47,491 bases of DNA from Lysobacteraceae bacterium 2PB (GCA_005502915.1 SCMT01000028.1:1-47491); one strand, 5' to 3'; shown: positions 7,445 to 15,955, counted from the stretch's first letter. Numbers and translations are program-made. Notes: generated from the letters alone by a model not told the origin.

Positions 7445-7888
7445 TCAGGTCTTGATCGGGTCGTTGCTGGCCTGCGGGTCGCAGAAGAGCGTGCACGGCA
7501 GATTGCATCCCCAGCCCTGTACTTCCACGAAAATGCCGAAGTCCACCATCTGGTGCTTGCGCAGCGACAGCTCGAAGGAGGCGGAACAGTCATCGTGCCT
7601 GTGGAAATGCCGGATCGGCGAATGTTTCCTGGTGACCCCTGTGCAGGCATGGCAGAGGATGCGTGCCCTGGTTCCGTCGAGGCTCATGAAGTTCAGCCTG
7701 AGGTTGACCGTCACGGATGAGCTGCGAACGATGATGAGCGGGTCCGAATACCACCACTTGTACCTGCCGTTCACTTCGACAATGGTCAGCGCCATGTCGA
7801 TCGAGGCCTCCTCCGGGGAACATGCCCGGAAGAGCGACCGCGAGTCCTGCTGCGATGCGGGCAGTGCGGTATGGATGAACTTGCTCAT
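7445..7888 (-). CDS. Small DPQ-tail protein 3 (unknown function)
   Basis: The 147-residue protein belongs with the two DPQ-tail proteins at 1545-2402 but is more diverged. It has NGRYKWWYSD near residue 40, VTVNLRLNF, and a C-terminal LFCDPQASNDPIKT. It is rich in Cys and His compared with the others, with a CHAC pair and HFHRHDD around the middle. That could mean metal binding or disulfides, but there is no signal peptide. AGGAGATCCAGC directly precedes the ATG, a strong ribosome site. It lies 122 bases downstream of regulator B, in the same relative position as the DPQ-tail genes below regulator A. Function is unknown. Confidence 0.75.
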   Translation of the reverse strand: MSKFIHTALPASQQDSRSLFRACSPEEASIDMALTIVEVNGRYKWWYSDPLIIVRSSSVTVNLRLNFMSLDGTRARILCHACTGVTRKHSPIRHFHRHDDCSASFELSLRKHQMVDFGIFVEVQGWGCNLPCTLFCDPQASNDPIKT

Positions 7889-7959
7889 GCTGGATCTCCT
7901 TGTCGTCGTTTGCGGCGGGATGGTCGGTCGTGCATGTCCTGTTCCGTGGATCGTCGTCC

Positions 7960-7979
7960 CCGGACCCGGCGCGGTCCGG
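7960..7979 (-). terminator. Hairpin after regulator gene B
   Basis: CCGGACC and GGTCCGG form a perfect 7-bp stem with a 6-nt loop, 31 nt beyond the stop at 8011. Confidence 0.45.
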
Positions 7980-8010
7980 TGTTTCAGGATCGCAGTACGC
8001 CGTGCGCTTT

Positions 8011-11000
8011 TCAGCGCGTCTCCGGGGTCTTTTCCGTGCGTTTCGCGGCCCCCGGGGTCTGCATCCGGGGCGGGGACGCGTCGCCGAGGCTGGCGATATA
8101 GTCCGCATCGCGGTATCCGATCTCCGCCAGCCAGGCGATCTGGGCCTGCACGCCCTGCCGCTCGCCGAGCAGGATGTGCGCGCTGGCCCACGGCGCGATC
8201 ACATTCGGATTTCCCGACGTCCTGGCCGGCACCGCGAGCAGCGCGATCGCACGCTGCCAATCGCGACGGGCCGCCTCTGCCCGGCCGGCATCCGCATGGT
8301 GCCGGCCGCGCGCGACCAGGGCCTTGGCGAGCGCGGACGTTTCCTGGACGTCGTGCTTCGATCGCGCGGCGTTGTCATCGAACGTCGCGATCGCTGCGTT
8401 CCATCGCGCGTCGGTGGCGTCGTTCGCGGGATGGCTGGCGACGAGGAGGTGCAGGGCGGCCTTCAGGCGCCGGACCGCCGGCGTAGGCTCCGACGACGAC
8501 TCGATGTCGCGGATCAGCCCCCCTGCGATCCGGGCGTGCGCGCGATGCCCGCCATGCTCGCCGCGCATCCATGCGATTTCGCTGGCCTCGACGTGCGCCA
8601 GCGCAAGATCGTGCGCCCAGCCCTTGTTGCCGGGCTCGCGCGCGGTCAGCCTCGACAGCAGCGCGATGGCTTCGTCGATCTGCGCCTTCGCGTCGTCCAG
8701 CAGTCCGCGCGACGCGGCCAGCGCGCCGCTGGACAGCAGCGACGTCGCCAGACGCCGCTGCCACAGCAGCGCATCGGGTTTGCTGGCGACCAGCTGGCGC
8801 AACATGCCGATCTGGTCCGAGTATCCGGCCGCCGCTTCGCGCAGACGTCCTTCGGATTCGTCCACGCTGCTGATCCACGACAGCGTATCCACCAGCTCGT
8901 AGCGCAGTCCGTCGTCATCGGGTCGGGTCGAGAGCACCTCTGACTTGATGTGCGCGGAACGTCTGAAATAGCCCTGCGCTTCGGCCATGCGTCCCTGGTC
9001 GCGCGCGACGGCGCCGAGGTTGTTGAGCGCGTAGGACAATTCGATGCGCCAGTCCATCCTGCCGGGCTGCAGCGCCACCAGCGCCTCGCTGGTGCGCAGG
9101 TAGGTCGTCCAGTGCGTCCGCGCCTGTTCGAATCTGCGCTGCCGGTAGTGGTGCAGGCCGAGCCAGTACGCGGCGATCCCCATCTCGGCCTGCGCCTCGG
9201 CGACGTGCGGTGCGGTGGCGATCGCGCTGCGCGCGGCATCGACCGAGCGCATGAACGCGGACTCCGCTTCGTCGAGTCGGCCCTCGCCCAGCATCACTTC
9301 GCCAACGGTGCGCAGCGCGCGCGAACGGTTGACGAGATCGCCGACGCGCATCTGCGCCTCCGGCCGGCTTTCCAGCTGGGCGAGCGCCTTCGTGCCGATG
9401 CTGTCGAGCAGCCCGAGGTTGCCGAGGGGGCGGAGCTTGTCGGCGAGGTCGACCAGCATGAAGTCCGACAGCTGCAGGGCCTCTTCGCGACGGCGATCGG
9501 CTTCGCTGCGGGCCTGCGATGCGATCACCGCGAACGTGGCGGCGATCATCGCGGAGAGCGCCAGGCCGGCGATCCCGCCCGCGCGCAGCCGTCGGCGGCG
9601 CCGGTCCTGCCGCGTGGAGGCGTCGAGGAACAGGCGCTCGTCCGGATCGAGGTCGAATGGTGGCTGCCGCGCTGCTTCAAGCGCTTCCTGCAAGGGGCGT
9701 CCGCGGTTCAGCAGCAGGTCCGGACTGCGACCTTCTTCCATCCATCGCGCTGCGGCACGGCGCAGGCGCGCCCTCGCCTGCAGCAGTCGGCGATTGTCCT
9801 GGAGCCAGTCGCGGGCGCGGGGCCATTGCCGCAGCAGGGCTTCGTGCGCGACCCGGACCCCGGGTTCGCCGTCGCCCAGTTCGCCGATGAAGAGCCGGGC
9901 GCCGACGAAGGCTTCCGCGAGCGCGCGCGCATCGCCGTCCAGCGCCGACCACGCGACGCGGCGCGCGCTGACCGATTCGCTGTCCTCGCGCAGCACGACC
10001 AGCAGCGGCAGCAGTTGATCGAGGCTGCGCTGCGCGGCCTCGTCCAGCGTGGCGAATACTTCTTCGGCACGATGCGCGATCGCGCCTTCCAGGCCTCCGA
10101 TCGCGCGATAGGCCTCGAAGCCCAGTTCTCCGTCGTCGCTGCGCCGCTCGTACAGGGCCTGCAGGGTGTGCTGCAGCAGTGGCAGCGCGTCGACATGCTC
10201 GGTCGCGGCATCGCGCAGCACATCGTCGAGGCATTCGGCCGTCTGCGGGTGTTCCTCGAAACTCAGCCCGGCCAGCGCGGCGGGTGCGCGGATGATCTGG
10301 GCGATCTCCCCGGCGCGCGGCGTCAGCACGTCGAAATGGCCTTCGCCCAGCTTGCGTTCTGCGATGACCGGATAGGTCTCGATCAGGAGCGGGTGGAAGT
10401 CGCTGCGGACGATCATCGCCACGAATACGCGCGGCGTTTCGCACAGGTGATGCAGTGCCTTCGCGAACGCGGGATCGCGCGCTGGCTTGTGCGCGCGGGT
10501 GGCGACCAGCGCTTCGGCGTGATCGATCACCAGCAGCAGGTGCGCATGCGGCTGCGCGGCGAGATCGCGAGAGGCGTGACGGCGCAATGCGTCGTCGACG
10601 ATCGCGCCGATCGATCCGGGCGCCTGCCGCAGCGAGGCCGCGAGGTCCGCCGGCGGCTGCGGTGCGAACACCGGGCGTTCGCCGATCGTCCAGGCGGACA
10701 GCGCGACGGCGAGGCGGACCATGGCGTCGCCGGCGTCGCAGCCGGCGAGGTCGCAGCGCGCGATCGCGAGCGCGTGCAGACCGTCGAAACCGCCCTCCTG
10801 GCGCAGCAGTGGAATCGCGCCGGCGTTGAGCAGTGACGTCTTCCCGCAACCGCTTGCGCCGACGACGAGCACGAAGCGCCGCTGGTTGTCGATCTGGTGG
10901 CGCATCGCGGCGAGCAGCTCGGCGGTCGTGCGACTGCGCCCGAAGAACACGCCCGCATGCGCATCGTCGAACGCGGCGAGTCCAACGTACGGGGTCGTGC

Positions 11001-11400
11001 CCTGCCATGCCGAGATCCGCGTGGCGACGCGCCGGTAGTCGTCGGGATACGAGACGCTGGCGATCAGCCGGTAACCGCGCTTGCGGATCGTCTCGATGTA
11101 GCGCGGCGACTTGAGGTCGTCGCCCAGCACGCGGCGCAGGTAGGCGATGGCCTTGTGCACCGGGTTGTCGCCGTAGAAGGTGCCGCGCCAGACTTCGATC
11201 AGCAGCTGTTCGGCGCTGACCACTTCACCGGCGTGCTCGGCCAGCGCCACCAGCACTTCCATCATGCGCGGTTCGACCTGGACCTCCCCTCCCTGGTGGC
11301 CGATGACGAGGCGGTCCGGCTGCACCAGGTGTCCGCCGATGCGGAAGCGCGAACGCGTCGCGAGGCTCCTGATCCGTTCGGTGGGCAGTTCCTTCGACAT
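8011..11400 (-). CDS. Transmembrane regulator B: winged helix - nSTAND1-like NTPase - TM - TPR
   Basis: The 1129-residue paralogue of 2617-5901 keeps the same order. A winged helix lies at about 22-118 with the identical segment SAEQLLIEVWRGTFYGDNPV. The NTPase follows, with P-loop GASGCGKTSLLNAG near 180-192 and Walker B LLLVIDHAEAL. A hydrophobic helix near 610-630 comes after RRRRLR, and a TPR-like helical region starts with QLSDFMLVDLADKLRPLGNL. The start at 11400 is set by alignment with regulator A; only AGG lies close upstream, and a much longer in-frame extension overlaps the peptidase gene and looks non-coding. The C terminus is about 35 residues longer than in A. High conservation of the winged helix suggests both copies recognise similar DNA. 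Signal and targets are unknown. Confidence 0.88.
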   Translation of the reverse strand: MSKELPTERIRSLATRSRFRIGGHLVQPDRLVIGHQGGEVQVEPRMMEVLVALAEHAGEVVSAEQLLIEVWRGTFYGDNPVHKAIAYLRRVLGDDLKSPRYIETIRKRGYRLIASVSYPDDYRRVATRISAWQGTTPYVGLAAFDDAHAGVFFGRSRTTAELLAAMRHQIDNQRRFVLVVGASGCGKTSLLNAGAIPLLRQEGGFDGLHALAIARCDLAGCDAGDAMVRLAVALSAWTIGERPVFAPQPPADLAASLRQAPGSIGAIVDDALRRHASRDLAAQPHAHLLLVIDHAEALVATRAHKPARDPAFAKALHHLCETPRVFVAMIVRSDFHPLLIETYPVIAERKLGEGHFDVLTPRAGEIAQIIRAPAALAGLSFEEHPQTAECLDDVLRDAATEHVDALPLLQHTLQALYERRSDDGELGFEAYRAIGGLEGAIAHRAEEVFATLDEAAQRSLDQLLPLLVVLREDSESVSARRVAWSALDGDARALAEAFVGARLFIGELGDGEPGVRVAHEALLRQWPRARDWLQDNRRLLQARARLRRAAARWMEEGRSPDLLLNRGRPLQEALEAARQPPFDLDPDERLFLDASTRQDRRRRRLRAGGIAGLALSAMIAATFAVIASQARSEADRRREEALQLSDFMLVDLADKLRPLGNLGLLDSIGTKALAQLESRPEAQMRVGDLVNRSRALRTVGEVMLGEGRLDEAESAFMRSVDAARSAIATAPHVAEAQAEMGIAAYWLGLHHYRQRRFEQARTHWTTYLRTSEALVALQPGRMDWRIELSYALNNLGAVARDQGRMAEAQGYFRRSAHIKSEVLSTRPDDDGLRYELVDTLSWISSVDESEGRLREAAAGYSDQIGMLRQLVASKPDALLWQRRLATSLLSSGALAASRGLLDDAKAQIDEAIALLSRLTAREPGNKGWAHDLALAHVEASEIAWMRGEHGGHRAHARIAGGLIRDIESSSEPTPAVRRLKAALHLLVASHPANDATDARWNAAIATFDDNAARSKHDVQETSALAKALVARGRHHADAGRAEAARRDWQRAIALLAVPARTSGNPNVIAPWASAHILLGERQGVQAQIAWLAEIGYRDADYIASLGDASPPRMQTPGAAKRTEKTPETR

Positions 11401-11539
11401 CCTGGGCAGCCTGTCCGTGGCGAGTCGTTGGTCGGGACGCCGCAGGTGCAGGGCGGCCCGGGTCTGCCGGGGATGATAAGGCCGCGTCCTGCGCGCATTC
11501 CGTGCGCGACGTTGCGCATCGCGGTCGTCCGCCCGACAT

Positions 11540-11567
11540 GCGAAGGCCGGCGTGCGCCGGCCTTCGC
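11540..11567 (-). terminator. Terminator hairpin after the M2 peptidase gene
   Basis: GCGAAGGCCGGC pairs with GCCGGCCTTCGC, a stem of 12-13 bp with a very short loop, 24 nt beyond the stop at 11592. It separates the peptidase from regulator B. Confidence 0.6.
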
Positions 11568-11591
11568 GAGGGATGTTCCGCGTATCGGCGA

Positions 11592-13574
11592 TCAGCCCTT
11601 GGCCGGCGCCTGCCAGCCGCAGCTCTGGCCTTCGTTCTGCTGCTTCAGCCAGGTACGCAGCGGCGCGAAGTATTCCAGCACGGCGGTGCCGTCCATCTTC
11701 TCGCCGCCGGTGAGTTCCTTCATCGTCTTCTGCCAGGGCTGGCTGGCGCCCTTGCCGAGCATCGCCCAGTAGCGCTTGCCGGCTTCCTGGTTGCCGTAGA
11801 AGCTGCATTCGTACAGCGGTCCGGTGTGGCCGGCGGCGTCGCACAGCGACTTGTAGAACTGGAACTGCAGGATGTGCGACAGGAAATAGCGCGTGTACGG
11901 CGTATTGCCCGGCACGTGGTACTTCGCGCCCGGGTCGAAGAACTCCTCGCCGCGCGGCGAGGCCGGGGCCACGCCCTGGTACTTCGCCTTCAGGTCCCAC
12001 CAGGCCTTGTTGTACTGCTCGGGCTTGATCGAACCGTCGAACACGCCCCAGCGCCAGCGATCGATCATCAGGCCGAAGGGCATGAACGAGATCTTCGCCA
12101 GCGCCATGCGCATCTGCGCGTTGATCAGGGTTTCCTGGTTCTGTTCGCCGGCCTTCGCCAGACCGATCGATTCCAGGTACTTCGGCGTCATGCCGAGCAC
12201 GATGGTGTCGCCGATGGCCTCGTGGAAGCCATCATGCGCGCCGTTCTGGAACAGCGGCGGCTGGTGGTTGTAGGCCAGGTAGTAATACACGTGGCCGAGT
12301 TCGTGGTAGATCGTGGTGAACTCTTCCTCGTTCGGCTTGATGCACATCTTGGTGCGCACGTCCTGGGTCTTGCCGTCGGGGCCGCCCATGGTCATGTCCC
12401 AGGCGCTGGCGTGGCAGACCACGTCGCGGTCGCGCGGCTGGATGAACTGCGTCTTCTTCCAGTAGCTGTCCGGCAGCTTGGGCATGCCGAGCGAGACGTA
12501 GAAATCCTCGGCGCGCTGCGTCATCTGCTTGGCGGTGAGCAGGCTGGCCTCGCGCTCGAGTTCGATCGCTTCCGCGGCCGATGCGTTCGGCTTCTTCGCG
12601 CGCAGCTCCGCGAGGTTCTTCGCCTGCTGCGCCATCAGCGCGCCGTTGATGTCGAGACTGCCGGCCCTGGGGTAGGGCGCGAGCACGTCCCAGAGATTGC
12701 CCCAGTCCTGCTGCCAGAGGTTGCCCATCAGGTGCGCCGGCAGCAGGCCGCCGGCCACTTCGCCCTTGTCCGCGCCGTACTTGGCCTTGAGACGGGTGCG
12801 CGCATAGCAGTGCAGGTCGTCGTAGAGCGGTTTGACCTGCCCCCACAGGCGATCGGTTTCCGCCGCCAGCGCGGCGGGTGCCATGTCGTAGCCGGAGCGC
12901 CACATCTCGCCGGCGTCGGCGAAGCCCATTTCGCGCGCGCCTTCGTTGACCAGTTCGACGAAGCGCACGTAGTCCTTGCGGATCGGCTGGGAGATGGTGT
13001 GCCAGCCCTGCCAGGCATCGAGCTGGGCGTCGTAGTCGCGGCTGCTCGCCAGCACTTCGCTGAGCTGGCCGATGTCGCGGCAGACCTTGGCCGGGCCTTC
13101 GCCGGTGCAGTACTTGCCGGCGCCGTAATCGCCTTCCATCTTCGTGGCGATCTTCGTCAGTTCGGCGACCTTCTTCGGATCGCTCGGCGGCGGCATCGCC
13201 GTGGCGAGCTTCAGCAGCAGGATGGCGCGCGCGCTGTCGGCCGACATCGGCTTGCCTTCGTAGGCCTTGGCCGCCTTGATCCAGCCGTTGAGGCGGGTCA
13301 GGTACATTTCGTTCGCTTTCGCCGCCAGCAACTGGCTGTCGTCGTTGATGTAGGTGGACGACAGCCACTGGGCCGCCGTCTGTTCCGGATAGATCGCCTT
13401 GTACTCGTCGTTCACGCGCTTGACGAAGGCGTCCGCGCTGGCGTCGGTGGCGGTCGCCGCGGCCTGGCTGTCGGGCGTCGATCCGGTCGTTTCGGCGGCG
13501 TCCCGGCTGCAGGCGGCGAGCGTCAGCAGGCCGGTGCCGATGGCGAGGGCCAGCAGGGTGTTGCGATGGATCAC
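11592..13574 (-). CDS. M2 family zinc peptidyl-dipeptidase (ACE-like) lipoprotein
   Basis: The 660-residue protein is of the angiotensin-converting-enzyme family (peptidase M2), which removes C-terminal dipeptides. The zinc site is HELGH near residues 421-427, followed about 23 residues later by FHEAIGD, which supplies the glutamate ligand. The N terminus has a lipoprotein signal, ending LLTLAACS with the lipobox cysteine near residue 22, so it is probably anchored facing the periplasm. The start is a GTG at 13574, chosen because GGAG lies 8 nt upstream and the signal peptide begins there. The length is usual for single-domain bacterial members. It appears monocistronic, with its own terminator. 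Bacterial substrates are poorly known; peptide scavenging is the likely role. Confidence 0.93.
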   Translation of the reverse strand: MIHRNTLLALAIGTGLLTLAACSRDAAETTGSTPDSQAAATATDASADAFVKRVNDEYKAIYPEQTAAQWLSSTYINDDSQLLAAKANEMYLTRLNGWIKAAKAYEGKPMSADSARAILLLKLATAMPPPSDPKKVAELTKIATKMEGDYGAGKYCTGEGPAKVCRDIGQLSEVLASSRDYDAQLDAWQGWHTISQPIRKDYVRFVELVNEGAREMGFADAGEMWRSGYDMAPAALAAETDRLWGQVKPLYDDLHCYARTRLKAKYGADKGEVAGGLLPAHLMGNLWQQDWGNLWDVLAPYPRAGSLDINGALMAQQAKNLAELRAKKPNASAAEAIELEREASLLTAKQMTQRAEDFYVSLGMPKLPDSYWKKTQFIQPRDRDVVCHASAWDMTMGGPDGKTQDVRTKMCIKPNEEEFTTIYHELGHVYYYLAYNHQPPLFQNGAHDGFHEAIGDTIVLGMTPKYLESIGLAKAGEQNQETLINAQMRMALAKISFMPFGLMIDRWRWGVFDGSIKPEQYNKAWWDLKAKYQGVAPASPRGEEFFDPGAKYHVPGNTPYTRYFLSHILQFQFYKSLCDAAGHTGPLYECSFYGNQEAGKRYWAMLGKGASQPWQKTMKELTGGEKMDGTAVLEYFAPLRTWLKQQNEGQSCGWQAPAKG

Positions 13575-13730
13575 GGTGGTTCTCCGGAGCGGTGGGCGCC
13601 GCCGTCCATCGGCAGCATCGGATGGGGGGCCGGTCGCGACACGCGGCGACGGGTCGGGACGCAGGCTAGCAGGTTGCCCGGCCGGGTTCACCGGGTGCCG
13701 GGACTTTTTCGCTGGAGGCAGGCGGGATGC

Positions 13731-14387
13731 TCAGGGCGGTGGCGCGGCCAGCCGGCTCCGGATGCGCGCGCGCAGGCGTTCGGCGCGGCGGCGCAGCTTG
13801 CGCGCGCGCAGCCAGGGCACCCAGCGCGAGATCGGCACGATTTCGCGGCCGTCGAGGATGGATTTGACGTCGACGCAGACCAGGCGCAGGCCGGAGGGCT
13901 GCCCGGCATCCTCGATCACCACGACATTGCCGCTGTTGAGGTCGAACAGCGGGATGCCGTGGTGCAGCAGCCAGGCTTCGAAGGCATCGACTGCAGCGCA
14001 GAGCTGCGCGGCCGTGTGCGGCGTCGATTCGAAGAGGTGCGCATAGAGGCTGCGCGCAGGCAGGCCCTGCGCATCGCGCACCAGCCCGCAGCGCAGGGCC
14101 GGGCCTTCCGGCGTCGCGACGATGCCTTCGCAGGGGGCGACGAAATCCGCGAGCGCGTCGCCGAGTCGCGCGTGCAATCCGCGCCAGGCGCGCAGTTCCG
14201 TGCGGTTTTCGCCGAGCGCCGGGATTCGCCGCGCGATCCAGCGGCGCAGGCGCTGGCGCGCACCGACGCGGGTGCGCTGCTGCGGCGGCAATTCGTATTT
14301 CAGGCAGTGCGCGTCGGAGGCCGGATCGCGCACGCAGATCCGGTTGGCGCCCTGCGCGAGCATGCGATCGGCCGGGAACGTCAGCAT
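13731..14387 (-). CDS. YrbL-like protein (PhoP regulatory network family)
   Basis: The 218-residue protein resembles the YrbL family, whose E. coli member is regulated by PhoP and whose biochemical function is uncertain. Features seen are CLKYELPP near the N terminus, IPALGENRTELRAW, and the kinase-like core LHHGIPLFDLNSGNVVV followed by VCVDVKSIL. In related folds these D-x-N-x-x-N and D elements resemble the catalytic and metal-binding loops of lipopolysaccharide/small-molecule kinases. The C terminus is strongly basic. It starts 2 bases after the stop of the glutathione transferase gene and has no clear ribosome site of its own, so translational coupling is likely. The family assignment is fairly sure; activity is unknown. 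Confidence 0.75.
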   Translation of the reverse strand: MLTFPADRMLAQGANRICVRDPASDAHCLKYELPPQQRTRVGARQRLRRWIARRIPALGENRTELRAWRGLHARLGDALADFVAPCEGIVATPEGPALRCGLVRDAQGLPARSLYAHLFESTPHTAAQLCAAVDAFEAWLLHHGIPLFDLNSGNVVVIEDAGQPSGLRLVCVDVKSILDGREIVPISRWVPWLRARKLRRRAERLRARIRSRLAAPPP

Positions 14388-14389
14388 GC

Positions 14390-15085
14390 TCAGCGATAGA
14401 GGCCGTCGATGACCGGATTGCCCGAACCGTCCCGCTGCTCGCCGACGCAGTCGGCTTCCCATGCGAGGAAATCTGCATCGGCGAGCAGGGTGTCGCGATA
14501 CGCGGTCGAGGCCTCCGACACTTCGACCGCGTACGTGCGCAGCCGCGTCGCGACCGGGGTGAAGAAGGCGTCGGCGATGCTGCGCGTGCCGAACAGCCAG
14601 GGGCCGCGATGGGCATGTTGCGCACGCAGTCCGGACCAGAGTTCGTCGAGACGGGCGAGCTGGCGGCGGGTGTCGTCGGGCCAGTCGGGCGCGCGATCCA
14701 TGCGGCGGCGGATGTTCATCGACAGGTCGCGCCGCACCGCGGCGAAACCCGAGTGCATCTCGCAGGTCGCCGAACGCGCCTGCGCGCGCAGCGCCGGATC
14801 CTCCGGCCACAGCACGCCGGGTGCGACCTGTTCGGCCGCCCATTCCACGATGGCGAGGCTGTCCCAGATCACGAGTTTGTCCACCAGTCCGTTCGCGTGC
14901 AGCGCCGGCACGGTGCCGTTGGGCGCGACGGCCTTGATCTCGGCGATCTCCTGGCGACCGTAGCCGGGCTGGTCCAGCCGCACGAGGCGTTCCTCGAAGG
15001 GGATGCCGGCCCAGCGCAGCGCCAGCCACGGGCGCAGCGACCACGAGGAATAGTTCCTGTCGGCGATGAAGAGGATGTTCGACAT
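14390..15085 (-). CDS. Glutathione S-transferase family protein
   Basis: The 231-residue protein has the thioredoxin-like N-terminal half (residues about 3-80). This includes RNYSSWSLRPWLALR, where Ser/Tyr supply the glutathione thiolate contact, and NGTVPALHANG with the conserved cis-Pro after Val. IWDSLAIVEW is the typical glutathione-binding ES/DS segment. The all-helical C-terminal half follows. AGGAG precedes the ATG at 15085. It is likely cytosolic and conjugates or reduces electrophiles; the substrate cannot be told from sequence. It lies in a leftward run with the HExxH protein upstream (30 bases) and the YrbL-like gene downstream (2 bases). Confidence 0.9.
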   Translation of the reverse strand: MSNILFIADRNYSSWSLRPWLALRWAGIPFEERLVRLDQPGYGRQEIAEIKAVAPNGTVPALHANGLVDKLVIWDSLAIVEWAAEQVAPGVLWPEDPALRAQARSATCEMHSGFAAVRRDLSMNIRRRMDRAPDWPDDTRRQLARLDELWSGLRAQHAHRGPWLFGTRSIADAFFTPVATRLRTYAVEVSEASTAYRDTLLADADFLAWEADCVGEQRDGSGNPVIDGLYR

Positions 15086-15115
15086 GATGCGCTCCTGCGC
15101 GTGGCGCGTTGATGG

Positions 15116-15652
15116 TCAGTCAGGGGCCGATGAAAGCCGTGCCGGCAGCAGCCCGTCGAGGTGCGGCAGGTCGCGCAGGTAGTCCGCGGCGTCTTCGGCA
15201 TCCTGCTCGAACCATGCGCGCGCCGAGCCCAGCCGGAAGCTGTAGCCCCAGGCATCCATGTCGGCGAAGGCGCGTTCGATGCCGAATCCCGGGATCTCGT
15301 CGGCGAGCAGCAGCTGCAGGTAGCAGGTCGCGTCCTCCTCGAACTGCGAGTCGCTGGCATCGGTGTGGATGCGCAGGCGCAGCGGCGGCGGGATGACGAT
15401 CAGGTGGCAGGCTTCGTGCAGCAGCGAATGCAGCGGCGTGTCGCGACGCGCGAACACGTTGGAACCGATCAGGCCCGCCTCGCGCTCACCCCAGAAACTG
15501 CCGGGAATCGGCAGTCCGTCGGCGACCAGCTCGAAGCGCAGGCCATAGCGGTCGAGCAGGGCCGTCACGTCGTCCAGCGACACGTCGGCCAGCGTCAGCA
15601 CGTCGGGCGGACGGTCGCTGGCGGCATCGGTGTCGGCGGGCACGGCGGTCAT
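15116..15652 (-). CDS. Putative HExxH metallopeptidase-like protein
   Basis: I do not recognise a named family. The 178-residue protein carries LLHEACHLIV at residues 77-86, a HExxH zinc motif, followed by EED near 105-107, which could supply a third ligand as in gluzincins. No signal peptide is present. Homologous short HExxH proteins occur next to min genes in related bacteria as far as I recall, but no activity is known to me. The start at 15652 has no clear ribosome site and lies only 7 bases after a stable hairpin (15660-15680) that follows minE, so its translation or transcription may be attenuated. The glutathione transferase gene follows after 30 bases. Confidence 0.75.
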   Translation of the reverse strand: MTAVPADTDAASDRPPDVLTLADVSLDDVTALLDRYGLRFELVADGLPIPGSFWGEREAGLIGSNVFARRDTPLHSLLHEACHLIVIPPPLRLRIHTDASDSQFEEDATCYLQLLLADEIPGFGIERAFADMDAWGYSFRLGSARAWFEQDAEDAADYLRDLPHLDGLLPARLSSAPD

Positions 15653-15659
15653 GCAGGAC

Positions 15660-15680
15660 GGGCGCGAGCGACTCGCGCCC
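15660..15680 (-). terminator. Hairpin after minE
   Basis: GGGCGCGAG and CTCGCGCCC form a perfect 9-bp stem with a 3-nt loop, beginning 5 nt beyond the minE stop and ending 7 nt before the next start codon. It is a likely end of the min transcript, or an attenuator ahead of the HExxH gene. Confidence 0.55.
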
Positions 15681-15685
15681 CCGGA

Positions 15686-15952
15686 TCAGCCGGCGGACGG
15701 ACGGTCGTCGGGCAGGGCGACCGAGATGTCGAGCACGTCGTGGTCGCCGTCCTTCGCCATCTCCACCTTGACGGCGTCGCCATCGACCGAGACGTACTTG
15801 CGGATCACTTCCAGCAGCTCGCGCTGCAGCAGGGGCAGGTAGTCCGGCGCGCCGCGATGGGTGCGCTCCTGCGCGACGATGATGCGCAGGCGCTCCTTCG
15901 CGATCGAGGCCGTGGCTGTCTTCTTGGGCTTGAGGAAGTCGAAGATCGACAT
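15686..15952 (-). CDS. minE: Cell division topological specificity factor MinE
   Basis: The 88-residue protein has the family's usual length. The N-terminal amphipathic segment [11 protein letters not shown] is the membrane-targeting sequence. The region [16 protein letters not shown] is the MinD-contact helix/strand that triggers MinD ATPase, and the C-terminal half ([14 protein letters not shown] to LDISVALP) is the dimer domain. MinE drives pole-to-pole oscillation of MinCD so the Z-ring forms at mid-cell. It starts 3 bases after the minD stop, so the two are co-translated. The N-terminal ExxE/RxxR features and the gene order leave little doubt. Confidence 0.97.
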   Translation of the reverse strand: MSIFDFLKPKKTATASIAKERLRIIVAQERTHRGAPDYLPLLQRELLEVIRKYVSVDGDAVKVEMAKDGDHDVLDISVALPDDRPSAG

Positions 15953-15955
15953 GCG

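Noticed and set aside
1..11400. The island as a prophage or integrative element
   Set aside because: No integrase, transposase, tRNA end, phage structural gene or direct-repeat border is visible in the window.
11490..11510. Imperfect palindrome GCGCGCA...TGCGCGA upstream of regulator B as a partner of the 22-bp palindrome of regulator A
   Set aside because: The sequences are unrelated and the symmetry is weaker, so it cannot support a shared operator.
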